Positions 47,941-59,699 of a stretch of DNA of 64,000 nt are shown here, piece after piece. Position numbers and translations under genes: made by a program. Positions within the stretch are counted from its first letter, which is position 1. Each line of letters begins with the position of its first letter. Source of the DNA: Persicaria tinctoria (lineage: Eukaryota; Streptophyta; Magnoliopsida; Caryophyllales; Polygonaceae); NCBI GenBank assembly GCA_037127255.1, contig JBANSL010000004.1, positions 54,228,318-54,292,317 of the forward strand. Reading direction: 5' to 3'. The notes beneath the pieces were generated by a model. It was not told the DNA's origin, ran no database searches, and saw only the letters and a list, made by a program, of their open reading frames with translations.

Positions 47941-48479
47941 AGATGAACGAATTCATTTGTTTATTCTTTTTTTTTTTTTTTTGATGATTTTCGAAGAAGT
48001 TTTGACAAACTCTATTTTGGTTTTAATTGCAAGATCGATCCATTAGAGATAAGATCGAACAGTAAATGTATAAACTCAACTTAGTGAAACAATAGTTAGC
48101 ACACAAGGCGAGTGAGTTTCATTCTAAAACCAATTGACAATATAAGGAGCAGCTCCGACTCATATAGTAGGGTTTGTTATGTTCAATTTTCCGATGTGGA
48201 ACACTTTCGTCTAATTCACATCTCTAACAAATTGCTACCCTTGTACGAACTGTCTTTGAATTTGTCGAGATTATTATAACATGCACATATAAGGTTTTCA
48301 GGTAACTATCCCAATTCAAAGGAGCCAGAGTGTACCACTTGAATTTACATTGCAACAATCCAATTAGATGTTACCATTTGATATATGTCTATCTAACTCG
48401 ATCTTAATCATGTTAAAAATCTCCATTACTACGCATTTCCCTCTCCAAATTTCAACAGTTTTTAATGAATTCATACAAG
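47941..48479. other. Spacer, no gene seen
   Basis: AT-rich DNA with a 17-base poly-T near 47969. Nothing further recognised. Confidence 0.5.
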
Positions 48480-48770
48480 TGAATAGAGAGATATATACAG
48501 TACTGAAGTTATTGCAACAATAAATGTTGAAGGGCATTCACTGTTCTTAATGTTCCGAATCGATCGGTCCTTTACCGAAGTCCGTTGGCACTCGGGATCG
48601 GGGGTCGTGTGTCCATGTGCGCTAATAGCCCAACATTCCTAAAAGTCAGTCAATGGTAGTGCTTCTTTATTTATATTATCAACGCGGGACTCTTTGGGCC
48701 TCTTCACATTCTTTCATTCTCTCAACATCCTTATGTTGATTTGAATTCATATTATCAAGAAACTTAAATA
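48480..48770 (-). repeat. Probable 3' LTR portion of the copia element
   Basis: On the minus strand, right after the pol stop, a purine tract (GAGGGGGAG) is followed by TGATATTTAAG, the expected start of a 3' LTR. A TATAAATAAAG-type box lies at about 48672-48682 (minus). The other LTR and the outer border were not found. Confidence 0.5.
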
Positions 48771-50064
48771 TCACTCCCCCTCGAGCTTAGAGTTGGAGAG
48801 CCGATTAACAACTCCAAGCTTGCACATTAACTTCTTGTGTTGCTCTTGACTTAAGATTTTTGTGAACAAATCAGCAGGTTGCTCCTTGATGCTGATGTAT
48901 TTGGCATCAACTTCCTTGCTCATCACTTTGTCTCGCACAAGATGACAATCAACCTCTACGTGCTTAATTCTTTCATGGAACACAAGGTTCCTAGCTACGT
49001 GCAGGGCTGCCTGGTTATCACAGTAGAGTTCAACCAGTTCTTCAAGCTTCACATTTAGGTCCTTGAGAAGATGCACCAACCATGTGAATTCACAACATGT
49101 TGCAGCCATTGCACGATACTCAGATTCAGCAGTTGACATTGGCACAAAGGACTGCTTCTTAGTCCTCCAAGATATTAAGGATGAGCCTAAAAAAATACAG
49201 AAGCCTGTGAGAGATCTTTTGGTCATTGGACAAGATTGCCAGTCGGCATCACATAATACTCTTAGCTTGAGATCAGATTGTTGTGAGAGAAGTATGCCCT
49301 GTCCAGGAGCTCCTTTCAAGTATCTCAGTATGTGTTTAGCAGCTTTCCAATGCTCAACACAAGGTGTTTGCATGAGCCGATTCAATACTTGAACACTATA
49401 TGTGATGTCAGGCCTTGTAACAATTAGATATATGAGCTTTCCAACTAACCTCTTGTACATATGGGGATTCCTCATGTGCTCTCCCTCTCCAGATAACTTT
49501 ATATGTATATCTAGAGGTGTAAGCAGAGGTTTTACATTGCTCATTCCTGTTTCTTCCAGCATTTCCATAGTGTATTTTCTTTGATTAAAAAACACAACAT
49601 CAACTGTTCTATCTACTTCAATGCCTAAAAAGTACCTCATATCTCCAAGGTCTTTTACCTGAAACTTGATATGCAAATACTCTTTGAATCTCTTGATCTC
49701 CAATTGATCATTACCTGTGATGATCATGTCATCTACATAAACATGTAGAGCAGTGAAAGATGACCCACTCTTCCTTGTGAATAAAGAGTAATCAACTCTT
49801 GATTGTATGAACCCAGCTTCTTGAACAACACTTGAGAACTTTGCAAACCACTGACGAGGAGCTTGCGTCCATACAAAGATTTTATCAATTTTCATACAAG
49901 AGATGAATTGTTGGCCTCATCATATATCTCCCCATGAGGACAACCAAGAGCACGAGACTCCCCCTATTTGGAAGCCTGCAGGTGCTAAAGAAAAGAGTAA
50001 GCAGGAGGAAGAGTCATGTATACCTCCTCCTCTATATCCCCATGAAGGAAGGCATTCGTGAAAT

Positions 50065-51672
50065 TGATGTCCGTGTTTTTAGTCTTATTTTGCATCATGT
50101 TTTTAGTCATATTTGAGTCTTTTATGCATATTTTATATTGGGAATTAAAAGTATGAAAATTGTGTAGTTGTTGATAAATTGCAAGATATGGAGTCTACAC
50201 AAACCATGAAGACATTGGAGAGGCTTTTATACATGTTTTTAGTCATATTTGGTGTGATTTTCAGGTATTTATAGGTGATTTGGAGAGGCTTGGACGCATT
50301 TTGGAGCTTAACGGAAAACCATGAAGACATTGGAGAAGCTAAAGAAGAACGTAAGATGGTGCAGCCGGAGAAAAGCCCACTTTTCTCCATTCATCATTTT
50401 GAATCAAGTTCTGTTGCCTTCATGAGAGTTGTAGCCCTTGAAAAGATCTTTCAAATGCATATTCATATGCATCAATCGGATGAGTAAGGACTCAGGAAAG
50501 TGCATTTCAAAACGGAGCAGAATGCTGAAAGCTAACGATGCACTCGATATCGACACTTTCCACTCGATATCGACTCCTTTCCACTCGATATCAACTACAT
50601 TCCAGTAGACATTGAGTGCATTTCACTAGAAATCAAGTGAAAGCACTCGACGTCGGCTGAGCCACTCGACGTCGACCCAAAATCCAGAGAGCCAAGATCA
50701 TGCAGATGGGTCCAAATCTAAGGAGGATTGCTTGGCCATGAAGGGATATATCTTTATCTTAGTTAGATAGACCCTTTCCTTATGAGTATTTTCCTATTTA
50801 CCCTAGGGAATATATTTGGGTATTTATTTTATTTAGGAAGTTTTATCTTTTGTAGGGTTTAGATAAAAGATAGATATATTTCTATTTATTTTATTATTTA
50901 CTTTCCTTGGCTAACAAGAATTAGTCTACTATAAATAAAGGTCCTAGCTCTAGGTTTTATTTATTCAAGTGAAGTCGTATTCAGACACAAGTAGTTAGGA
51001 GAAGAGTGAAAATTGAAGGTTTTGTAAGTTTTAGTTTTAATTTAAAGTTAGTTGTTTTTATTATGTTTTGTTTCTAGTTTCCTTCTTCTAGGGTTGGGGT
51101 GAGCCCAACTACATGCATGTGTTCTTAATCAATAAATCCATAATTGTGTATGTTTCTATCATCATCTACCTCTATGCTTAACCCCTGGATGAGAATTCAA
51201 GGAATTCATGTTGCAAACTTGGATAGTAATTATGTGTTTTTACTCGCGAGTTTATTAATCCTAATTAAGAAAATGGTAGAAACAATTAGGTTTATTTTCG
51301 AAAGTCAATTTGCCTAAATTGTTGGAATTAGCGAAAATTGATTCTTTGAAAATCATACTTCTTTATGTGATTCGTGATTTACACATATGTTTACTGTTGT
51401 GGTGATCATTTACCTTAGAAGTTTATCTTTTTATTGTTTATTTCGTTACTTTTAAGGTTTATACAGGTTTATTGCTCTCGACATCAACCAACATTCCCTC
51501 TCCATCCCTCGACGTCGACCAAGTCTTAGTCGACATCGACAACAACCTTACACCTGTTCCTCTATTCCCAAACCCCGAAACACCGACTTCTCTCCTGGAG
51601 ACGAACCTGACTCCACTATCCTATAGCGGGGTCTTGACTATAAATTTATTTGGTCGAGAAACCCTCCCATCA
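50065..51672 (+). mobile_element. Solo LTR (1608 bp) inside copia pol
   Basis: Starts TGATGTCC and ends CCCATCA (TGATG/CATCA terminal pair). Flanks are GAAAT (50060-50064) and GACAT (51673-51677), a 5-base target duplication with one change. Removing it restores the expected MDV-to-NAFLHG junction in pol, which supports GACAT as the original target. It has a TATA box at 50930-50940, so its own orientation is plus. It carries TCGATATCGA and TCGACGTCGA motifs at 50540-50680 and 51478-51545, like those of the 9.5 kb element. No internal genes or second LTR remain. Confidence 0.78.
50930..50940 (+). promoter_or_regulatory. TATA box of the solo LTR
   Basis: TATAAATAAAG, the same 11-mer as in the LTRs of the 9.5 kb element. 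The motif GGGGTGAGCCC follows 160-170 bases downstream (51096-51106); it also lies downstream of the TATA box in those LTRs (8060-8070, minus). Confidence 0.55.
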
Positions 51673-52230
51673 GACATCCATTTGGAAAAGAGGCCATTGT
51701 TGAACAGACGCAAGAGCAAGCAAAGTGCGAACAGTTATCATGCGAGAAACTGGAGAAAATGTTTCAGAGTAATCAATTCCTTCAAACTGAGTGAAGCCCC
51801 TAGCAACTAGTCGTGCTTTATGCCTCCCCAAGGACCCATCACTATAAGCTTGAACAACCATTTGCAGGACACAAGGGACTTACTATCTAGTAACTGTTGC
51901 ACATACCGATTATCATTTCTCTCCAGAGCCTCTAACTCCAGCAGCATTGCCTCACACCAAGAGGGACTCGTCAAAACGTCACTCACATATAATGGCCCAC
52001 AATAGGCAACTACATTGGCAACAAAGGTTTGGTATGGTGATGAGCAGTGGGAATAAGACAAGAAGGAAGAAATAGAATGAGGAGAAGTGTAAGTAGGCGA
52101 TGAAGTGGCCTTGGGATGACCAGAGGAAGCCATGTATACATAGTCTTTCAACCAACCGGGTGGTATGTGATCTTGAGATGAATGCTTGGGCAAAGGTGGA
52201 GAAGACTCAGGTGTAAGATGCTTAGAGACA

Positions 52231-53640
52231 TCAAAACAAGGAGAGACAAAGGTGGCTCATAATCAGCATGAGAGGATGGGACCTGCTCAACTGTAGGAGA
52301 AGAAGATGTACATTAATAGTTGGATTCTAGTTCATTCATCGCTTAATTCATATCTAGACTCTAGAGGACACTATAACTATGGCTTGCAAATCAATCTCCA
52401 CATAAACATTATAGTGGGTTGAAATCAATCATCGCCTATTATAGCTTGTAGATACAATTATAATGTTTTGTAGGAACAACTACCACTTACAAGTTATGTC
52501 ATACTAGTCCCCCATGAGCATAAGACCGTTTGCCTACAAAGCTTTGTTGTCGAGAATGATAAACGGACAAAGAATGACACAGAGATTTAACGTGGCTCAG
52601 CAACAAAGGGTTACCTGCATCTACGGGCAGAGAACTCATTTTGTATTAGAGGAGACAAAACAGATTAGGGTTACAATAGATAGAGACTTATGAAACCCTA
52701 AACAGATAATGGATCGTAAGCCCAAAACAGGTAGATGATAGGCTGGTTTACAATAAACAGATAGACGATAGGCACGTAAGCCCAAAACAGCGAGACCGCC
52801 GTCTGGGCTCTCCGGACCCCTAGGTGCGTCGCCGATCGACGATAATTCAAGACATATTAACAAACACATACTCTCATTTAAGAAAACTACTTAGTGACAT
52901 TTCAATATTTTAGTTATCCCAGGACATATACAACTTTCATGAAGAGCAATTTCGCCAAATTAGCCCCAAAGATTGTCAAAATTGATGTTCTACCCAACAA
53001 TTCAAATCTAGACAGATTTTTCATGCAATTTTTTTACGCCCCACATCTGATTTAGAAAACATATTCGGTCTATATACGGCTTAACTTCATTTTAAATAAG
53101 TCAAGTTGTGAGTTAAATTGATCATTTTGCTTCATTTAAATCGGATTTAAGGATCGAGTTCTTGTGAGAGGTTAAGGGTGGACAATTTGGTGAGACGTCG
53201 AGACTAGGGACGAAGATGTCAGAAGGATTGAAATTGAATCTCGGGGTTTCAAGGATGAGAGATTTACAAATCTTGTTTCACAAACAAAAAAAAATACTAT
53301 ATAAAATATCAAAATTTTCATTTTTTTAATTATAATTTCACGTAAAAAATATATATTTTGTATAGTTTTTAAACACACAATATTTTTTTCAAAAAAAAAA
53401 GGAAAAGCTAAAGGTATTTCAAGAGTAATGGAGTATTAATCTACTCCGTATTACTAAAGTGGACCAAAGCAAGTTGAGGACAATTTGATTGTTGACCACG
53501 CAATTCGACCAATCAAAACTCCTTGCACCCCAAGGGCCAAGACAATCTCAACAACAGTTTCCTTGTATAAGTACATGACTTCTTCCTCCCTTTTATCTGA
53601 ACCTTTCAAACAATAGTCTTGTTTGTTGACAGACCCAAAC
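52231..53640. other. Intergenic DNA with a copia-LTR-like piece
   Basis: Around 52590-52640 the plus strand reads GATTTAACGTGGCTCAGC and GGTTACCTGCATCTACGGG, resembling a block common in plant copia LTRs. Positions 53280-53445 are poly-A/T-rich and end GGAGTA, as in Stowaway-like remnants. A TATAAG at 53564-53570 may serve the gene at 53641. No genes were seen. Confidence 0.4.
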
Positions 53641-54177
53641 ATGAAGAGAGAGGGAAGGCAACATGGTATGGTGAGAACCCATTGCATCCTCCAATCCACC
53701 ACTCTCAGCACTACCTCCACCAGCTTCCCAAGGAAGGCCAACACCCTCATCAGCGTCTCACCCGCCGCCGGAGTATTCATAGGAGTCCCCTCCAAGCCCA
53801 CCAACCACTCCAAGTTCACTGGCAAGTGCCGCCTCCGAGGCTGCTCCTCCTGCCACCTCCTCCCTTCCTCCAAGTCAAAGGACAAGACTAAGGGGTCCTC
53901 CAAGCTCAGGTCTTCCCACGCCCACTTGGGTTCCGATCTTAGAGTGGTTTTGGATGAACTTCATGACTATACACATCTTGGAAGTTATCGTCGCAATCAG
54001 GATGAGGATGATGATGAAGAGGAGGTTGAATGTGGTGACAATGGTGGCTGTGATCTTGATGAAAGACCGAGACGGTCCAATGTGTATTTGAATGAAGATG
54101 ATGATGATGTTGCGTTTTCTTGGGATTTGCTTGATGGTGTCGAATTCGAAGGGTGGTCCTTTGTAGGTGAAGTGTGA
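53641..54177 (+). CDS. Plant-specific protein of unknown function (178 aa)
   Basis: Single-exon frame. The ATG at 53641 is chosen over the one at 53623 because MKREGRQHGMVRT is, as I recall, the conserved N-terminus of a small plant-specific family of unknown function. Recognisable blocks are AGVFIGVPSKPTNHSKFTGK, a Cys cluster (CRLRGCSSCHLL), the basic SKSKDKTKGSSKLRSS, an acidic DEDDDEEEVE stretch, EDDDDVAFSWDLLDGVEF and the C-terminal GWSFVGEV. No signal peptide or membrane segment is seen. The Cys pattern might bind metal, but there is no direct evidence. It converges on the HSP70 gene, with stop codons about 310 bases apart. Confidence 0.75.
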   Translation: MKREGRQHGMVRTHCILQSTTLSTTSTSFPRKANTLISVSPAAGVFIGVPSKPTNHSKFTGKCRLRGCSSCHLLPSSKSKDKTKGSSKLRSSHAHLGSDLRVVLDELHDYTHLGSYRRNQDEDDDEEEVECGDNGGCDLDERPRRSNVYLNEDDDDVAFSWDLLDGVEFEGWSFVGEV

Positions 54178-54488
54178 TTGTCTTCTAGGTTTGGTTTCTT
54201 TCATCCCACTTGATGATCAATTGTATTGACTTCTTGTGATCATTAAACAAACAACTGTCTTTTAACGACTCTGGGGATTTTCATTCAACTGTTGCAATAT
54301 ATAATAAAAACTCTATTATATGTGCCAATTGTTTTTTTTTCCCAAGATCCAAATACACTAAATTATCACACGCCTAAAACAGTCCCAAAACGGCCTAAAA
54401 GATGCAGATAGGCAACAAAATCAAACTAAATGTAAGCAGTGTTAGTGTTTGTAAATCGTAATGTAAAAGGTCGAAAAAACAACAGTTT

Positions 54489-56924
54489 CTACTTCTTAAC
54501 CTCCTCATATTCAGCCTCAGGAGCCTCATCACCACCCTGGTTACCACCAGAAGAAGCACCACCGGATATGTGTTGTCCGATCTTTGACACAACCTTATTG
54601 GCAGCATCGATCTTGGCTTTGATCTCCTCCACATTGTCCTTATGCATTGCGTTCCTCAAGTCCGTGACTGTATCCTCTATTTCTTTCACAACGTTTCTGG
54701 GGATCTTCTCTCGGTACTCTCCCAAGCTTTGTTCGACAGTGTAGATTGTTGTGTCTGCTGTGTTCTTTGTGTCGATAAGAGCTTTCCTCTCTTGATCCTT
54801 CTGAGCGTACATCTCTGCTTCCTTGACTATCCTCTCGATTTCATCCTTTGATAGTCCTCCAGACGAACGGATGGTAATCTGCTGCTCCTTTATCGTAGCC
54901 TTGTCCTTGGGTGAAACGGTGACAATCCCGTTGGCATCAATGTCGAATGTCACCTCGATCTGGGGCAAGCCACGGCGAGCTGATGGGATGCCCATCAACT
55001 CAAACTCACCAAGTAGCTTGTTATTTGATGCCATTTCGCGCTCTCCTTGTAGAACCTTTGGGTTTGGTTGTCAGCTGCTGTGGAGAACACCTGACTCTTC
55101 TTCGTCGGGATAGTCGTGTTCCTGTTAATGAGCTTGGTGAAGACGCCGCCCAACGTTTCAATACCGAGTGAAAGAGGCGTAACATCCAGAAGAAGCAACT
55201 CCTTGACATCACCACGCAAAACCGCACCCTGAATCGCAGCACCCATAGAAACAGCTTCGTCGGAATTCACTCCTTTACTAGGAGTCTTTCCGAAGATCTC
55301 AAAGACTAGCTGTTGCACCTTCGGAACACGAGTCATGCCTCCAACAAGAAGCACCTCACTGAGATCACTGAGAGACACACCGGCATCCTTCAAACAGTTC
55401 ATGGATGGAACCCTTGTCCTCTCTATCAAGTGGCTCACAAGGCTCTCGAATTTTGACCGTGTGAGGGTAATGTTGAAATGCTTAGCACCCGAAGCATCAG
55501 TAGTGATGAATGGCAGATTGATTTCTGTCTGGGATGTAGATGACAGTTCTATCTTAGCCTTCTCCGCCGCTTCTCTCAGCCTCTGCAGAGCTAGCCGATC
55601 TTTCGAAAGATCAATGCTCTCCGTCCTTATGAACTCGTTCACTAAGAACTCCAACAGCGCATTGTCGAAGTCCTCACCGCCCAAAAATGTATCGCCATTT
55701 GTGGCTTTCACCTCAAAAACACCGTTGGATATTTCTAAAATGGAGACATCAAAAGTTCCTCCTCCGAGATCAAAAACCGCAATGACACCTTCTTTGTTAT
55801 TCAATCCATATGAGAAGGCAGCAGCAGTGGGTTCATTAACGAGTCTTTCGACATCCAGTCCCGCGATTCTCCCAGCATCCTTTGTTGCCTGCCTTTGAGC
55901 ATCATTGAAGTACGCCGGGACAGTAATCACAGCCTTCGAAACCGATCTCCCAAGGTATGCCTCAACGGTTTCCTTCATCTTAGTCAAGACAAAAGCCCCA
56001 ACTTGGCTAGGGGAGTACTGCTGGCCATTTGCTTCAACCCAAGCATCTCCGTTCAGAGCCCTCGTGATCTTATAAGGCACCATCTTCATCTCCTTTTGTG
56101 TTTGCGGATCATCAAACCGTCTCCCGATCAATCGCTTGGTTCCGAAAATAGTGTTAGTCAGATTCGTGACTGCCTGCCGCTAGGCTGCGGTGCCAACAAG
56201 AAGCTCCCCCTTTTGATTGAAGGCAACCACCGAAGGTGTGGTTCGAGCTCCCTCCGAATTCTCAATTACTTTCACATTCTGCAACGAAATTTCCATTCTA
56301 GTTAAAATCTTGAGGAAAAAATGTCTTGTTAAAGTCTAAAATTTCGAGTATGTCTAACCTTGCCCTCCATGACCGCAACACAGGAGTTTGTGGTTCCCAA
56401 ATCAATTCCAATAACATCGTTTCCAACATGCCTTGAGATGTGGAGAGAAAACTAAATTATCAAAACAAAGAGGGATATCATGAATTCATGATTATATCAG
56501 CAAAGAAAGAATTCGTAAACTTACCTAAACGGCCTAGCCACAGCTGCAAACTTGGATCCAAAAAGCGAATTGGTTAGTGATGGCTTTGATTTCACAGCGA
56601 GCTGAATTCCACAACCAGACCACGACATCAGCCAATTACGCATAACAAATTCAGGAAAATACCAACAATGAATCTATTACAGATGCTCCAAAACTAGCCT
56701 TTAACATCCAAATACCAAACCGTGACATGCTATTAAAAATCCAGTAAACAGAACTGACGAAATGAGAAGAATGAAATCAAACAAGCCAATAGGCTGATGT
56801 AAAAAAAAAAGAAAAAAAACAGAGAAGATAAAAACATGGAGAAAGAAACACATACAGATGCGAAGGAGGAGAAAGCGGAGAGCTCACGATGCTGAAGAGA
56901 GCGGCGCAGGAGAGCGGTTGCCAT
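54489..56924 (-). pseudogene. Mitochondrial HSP70 (mtHSC70-type), disrupted copy
   Basis: Four exons on the minus strand: 56924-56856, 56601-56525, 56431-56359 and 56278-54489, with GT-AG introns. The N-terminal 50 residues are Arg/Ser-rich, like a mitochondrial presequence. The ATPase domain has [33 protein letters not shown] and [17 protein letters not shown]. The substrate-binding domain and the C-terminal EAEYEEVKK of the mitochondrial HSP70 family follow. This chaperone drives protein import and folding in the matrix. Two lesions are seen: TAG at 56180-56182, where the family has Lys (GTPAKRQAVTNP-like block), and a 10-base deletion at about 55053, between DNQTQ and VLQGERE, which shifts the frame. 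Restoring 10 bases would make the total length a multiple of three. Introns are kept, so this is not a processed copy; sequencing or assembly error is possible. Confidence 0.88.
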
Positions 56925-57003
56925 TGGAGAATGAAAGGTTTGAGCTTATGGGAATGGAGATCACTCGGGGTTTATAGCAGCTAAGGGGGTAAGGGTTTAA
57001 CGT

Positions 57004-57057
57004 GAACGTTCCAGAAAACAGAGGCACTTGCAGTTGGAAATGGGGAACGTTCCAGAT
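57004..57057 (-). promoter_or_regulatory. Heat-shock elements upstream of HSP70
   Basis: GAACGTTCCAGAA at 57004-57016 is a perfect three-unit GAAnnTTCnnGAA heat-shock element. A second block, GAACGTTCCAGAT at 57045-57057, matches at the first two units. They lie about 80-135 bases upstream of the HSP70 start codon, where heat-shock factors would bind. Confidence 0.8.
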
Positions 57058-57124
57058 GGCCCATGTCTCCTCTTTTTTCCTTTTATTTTTTCCCTCTTTC
57101 TTGGACAAGGGGAAACCAATATAA

Positions 57125-57270
57125 TACTCGCTATTAATTCCTTCGGAAATTTCGCCAGTTTCCCTCGAGGTATTGGCTTTTTCGCGCGGTGTACAATAGT
57201 TTCACCAATTTCGCACGGTACCCCTAAGGTTTATATAATTTTCGCCCCTTTAGTAAGTTAAAATTGACTG
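57125..57270 (+). repeat. Diverged dispersed repeat, copy 1
   Basis: CTCGCTATTAATTCCTTCGG followed by TTTCGC-rich sequence matches, with divergence, 59700-59830 in the same orientation. Confidence 0.5.
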
Positions 57271-58089
57271 AGATGTCTCTTTTCCGTTAGGTATTTCAAA
57301 TTAAAAAAAATGAAAAATAGAAAGAATGGAAGGAAGAAGTCGAGAGGCGATAGTGCGATACAGAGGTGGAGGAGGCGACAAGCAAGAGAGGCGACACAGC
57401 TGGCCACATCGGAGGCGTCGGAAAGGGGTGGTGGAGGCACCGCCGGTGGTGGAGCTGCCAGGTATGTTTCTTATTTCAATTTTCAAACCCCTTTTCACAA
57501 ATTAGGGTTTCTCTGTCTGAAATTCGAATTGAGGGTTGCTAAATTATTGAGTTCAGTTTCAAATTTGGGGTTTCAAAATGTGAAATACTCAGATTGTGAG
57601 TGGAGGTTATGCGTTTTTTATTAGTGCTTGAGTTTTGATTTTGTCTTACAGATTGTAATTTTGCAATTCTGATTACAATGAACTAATCTAAGTGTTATGG
57701 TTTAGAATTTAAGTGTGAGGGTTAGGGTTTAGTTCAATCATTACTCATCCTGTAATTTCATTGATTTTCTATTGATTCCATCAGACATTGTATATTGATT
57801 CCATCCTGTAATTTGAGTGCTATGGTTTATAACTTCTTTTTATTGAGTTCTAAACTTCTAACACAAAAGATCACCATTTACAAACACCGTATGTTGTGCA
57901 TATTATACCATCTGATTTAGCCCAATTGCATTTGACATTGACCGTGCCCAACTAGTTAGTATCATCCTCTTACCCATCACCTATCCAGTCTCATACCGCC
58001 TGGTAGAGCAGTGTGATCGATTTTGGTCCATTTACTAATACTCTTAGAAGGTTGTATACATTTTGAATTTTTATTTTTGATTATTTATA
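57271..58089. other. GC-rich patch and AT-rich spacer, no convincing gene
   Basis: Positions 57330-57465 are GC-rich with a GGCGGTGGTGG-type stretch and an ATG-initiated frame from 57310, ending near a possible CCAG/GTATGT donor. No protein family is recognised and no downstream exon was found, so I do not call a gene. The rest is AT-rich. Confidence 0.4.
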
Positions 58090-58159
58090 AGCCTATTGGC
58101 TCAAATGGTAGAGCGGTGTGCTCACACACAAAAATACGGGTTCGTCTCCCGTATAGGCT
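58090..58159 (+). tRNA. tRNA-like sequence (decayed tRNA or SINE head)
   Basis: A 7-bp acceptor stem (AGCCTAT / ATAGGCT), a D arm (GCTC...GAGC) and a T arm (ACGGG TTCGTCT CCCGT) all pair. The A box TGGCTCAAATGG is perfect, and the B box GGTTCGTCTCC has one mismatch. The anticodon arm is two bases short and does not fold normally, so no anticodon can be assigned. A second, poorer TGGTAGAGC block lies at about 57999-58010. Confidence 0.5.
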
Positions 58160-59230
58160 ATGATTAATGTAGTTATAAGAAAGTTATGTTGGTTATATTG
58201 GGACACATTAGATGCAACAATTAAGCCAGGTAACTTTTAACATTGTTGCTGAATTTTGCACATCATTCACATGGCAAAAGAATTAAGGCAAGAATGTGAT
58301 CTTTTAGACAACTAAGGATTTATAGGAGCAGTAATTTTTTCAGACCATGACATATAGTTAGAACATTTCAAACACCATGTACATAACAACTTGCAAAGTT
58401 TGTAAAGCCGCTAGATGGAGGTTGTGCTTCGAAACTAAAAATCCCCAATCCACAAATTCAGAGTATTTCCAAATCCAATCCCTAAATCCAATCCCAAAAA
58501 TCAACGCAGTGTTCCAACACCATATAAAAAAAATCCAGAATATTCAGCAACATATTATAAACCTTAAGAGACTTACCCATAGATATTGCAATCAAAAGCT
58601 AGCTCTGTCAAAACTAATCTGAATGAACAGTCAAGATAGGGAAAAACACATTGTGTAGTGTGTACACATAATTCTTATACATATTCAGGTCTGATATCAA
58701 GCAAACCAGAACAACATCAAATCGAACAACAAACTCGTCTCCATTTTTTAACTGATAAAAATCATAGTTTATGAGATAGGGAAAAGTTATTTATGTGCAT
58801 CATACAACATAGGAAGCCAAGCATCCATTTCTCAGTATCTATTTTGCAATGAACTTACTTTCCACTTGCATGTATGTTGGGACTTTGTAATGCAGAAACA
58901 AATTTAGCGCAGTCTTTCCAATCCAATCCCTAAACCCTAAATTCCAAAATTTAAAAAGCACAAAATAGAAAGACATACCTAAAGCCCTCCCCCAATCGTT
59001 GATTTCGCATGCATCTTCGCCCAATCGACATCGTTGAATTTGCATCGTCATTGGCCGTCGAGTTTGCTGATGTCTCCAGGGTAGTCGCCGATGTAGACCT
59101 CCTCCTTCCATCAACGTTTGTCTATCCATCGGCGTCAAGTTTTCGTAGCCTTCTCCGAACTCATCCACGCCTGACGCCTCCCTCCTTTGCCCTGGAAGAG
59201 ACGACCGTCTTTTTATCGAGTAAAGATCTC
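58160..59230. other. Spacer, no gene seen
   Basis: AT-rich, with a GC-richer patch at about 59000-59215 (CATCGACATCG, GTCGCCGATG). No family recognised on either strand. Confidence 0.45.
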
Positions 59231-59576
59231 CTACACCCCCAAGTGTACCCCATGGTACACCTTAAAAAAAATTTTGCTATAAAATAATGTTAAAAAAAAT
59301 TAAAAATTATATTTAACTTATATACACTTATATTTATATGTTTATAAAATTTTATCCTACAAAATTATGTTGTGGAAAAATAGAAAAATTATGTTCTAAA
59401 ATAACTGAAATTTTCATTGTTTATAATTTTTTAAACATAGTTTTTTATGATAAAATTTTATAAACATATGTCTATGAGTGTATACAAGTTAAATAGAATT
59501 TTTTTAAAAAAAATTAACATTGTTTTATAATAAAAATAATTTTAGGGTGTACCATGTGTCACACTTGGGGGTGTAG
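59231..59576. mobile_element. MITE with 38-bp TIRs (346 bp)
   Basis: The left end CTACACCCCCAAGTGTACCC pairs with the complement of the right end, CTACACCCCCAAGTGTGACA. The pairing continues through ATGGTACACC. The interior is almost pure A/T. No target duplication could be identified, so the class is open. Confidence 0.75.
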
Positions 59577-59699
59577 GGCACGAGCTGAAAACTTTACAAA
59601 CTTCAAGGGTATTTGGCGAAATATGCCAAAGTGTTGTACACCGAGTGAAATACCCCTTATCTCAGGGGTACCACGCGAAATTTCCTGTTTCTTTTTTCT

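Larger units (their letters stand above)
48771..52230 (-). pseudogene. Ty1/copia pol fragment (RT-RNase H), interrupted by a solo LTR
   Basis: From 5' to 3' on the minus strand: a pre-RT region at about 52200-51810 (PPGWLKDYVYMAS, SYSHCSSPYQTFVANV, ELEALERND, SCKWLFKL), then DGSLGRHKARLVARGFTQ and WPLFQMDV at 51861-51678. Next comes a 1.6 kb solo LTR, then NAFLHGDIEEEVYM from about 50050. The C-terminal half (49895-48771) is open for 374 codons: QAPRQWFAKFSS, the catalytic VYVDDMIITG, GMRYFLGIE-like DMRYFLGIEV, RNase H motifs DADW-SCPMTKRSLTG and STAESEYRAMA, and LYCDNQAALH. The stretch 49895-50050 is scrambled by indels. Gag, protease and integrase are missing. Confidence 0.88.

Noticed and set aside
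55335..56305. Plus-strand frames opposite HSP70 (up to 187 codons)
   Set aside because: Antisense shadows of a well-conserved coding exon.
57310..57624. Possible 104-codon gene
   Set aside because: Only the first half is GC-rich and exon-like; the second half reads through a likely intron, and there is no family match.
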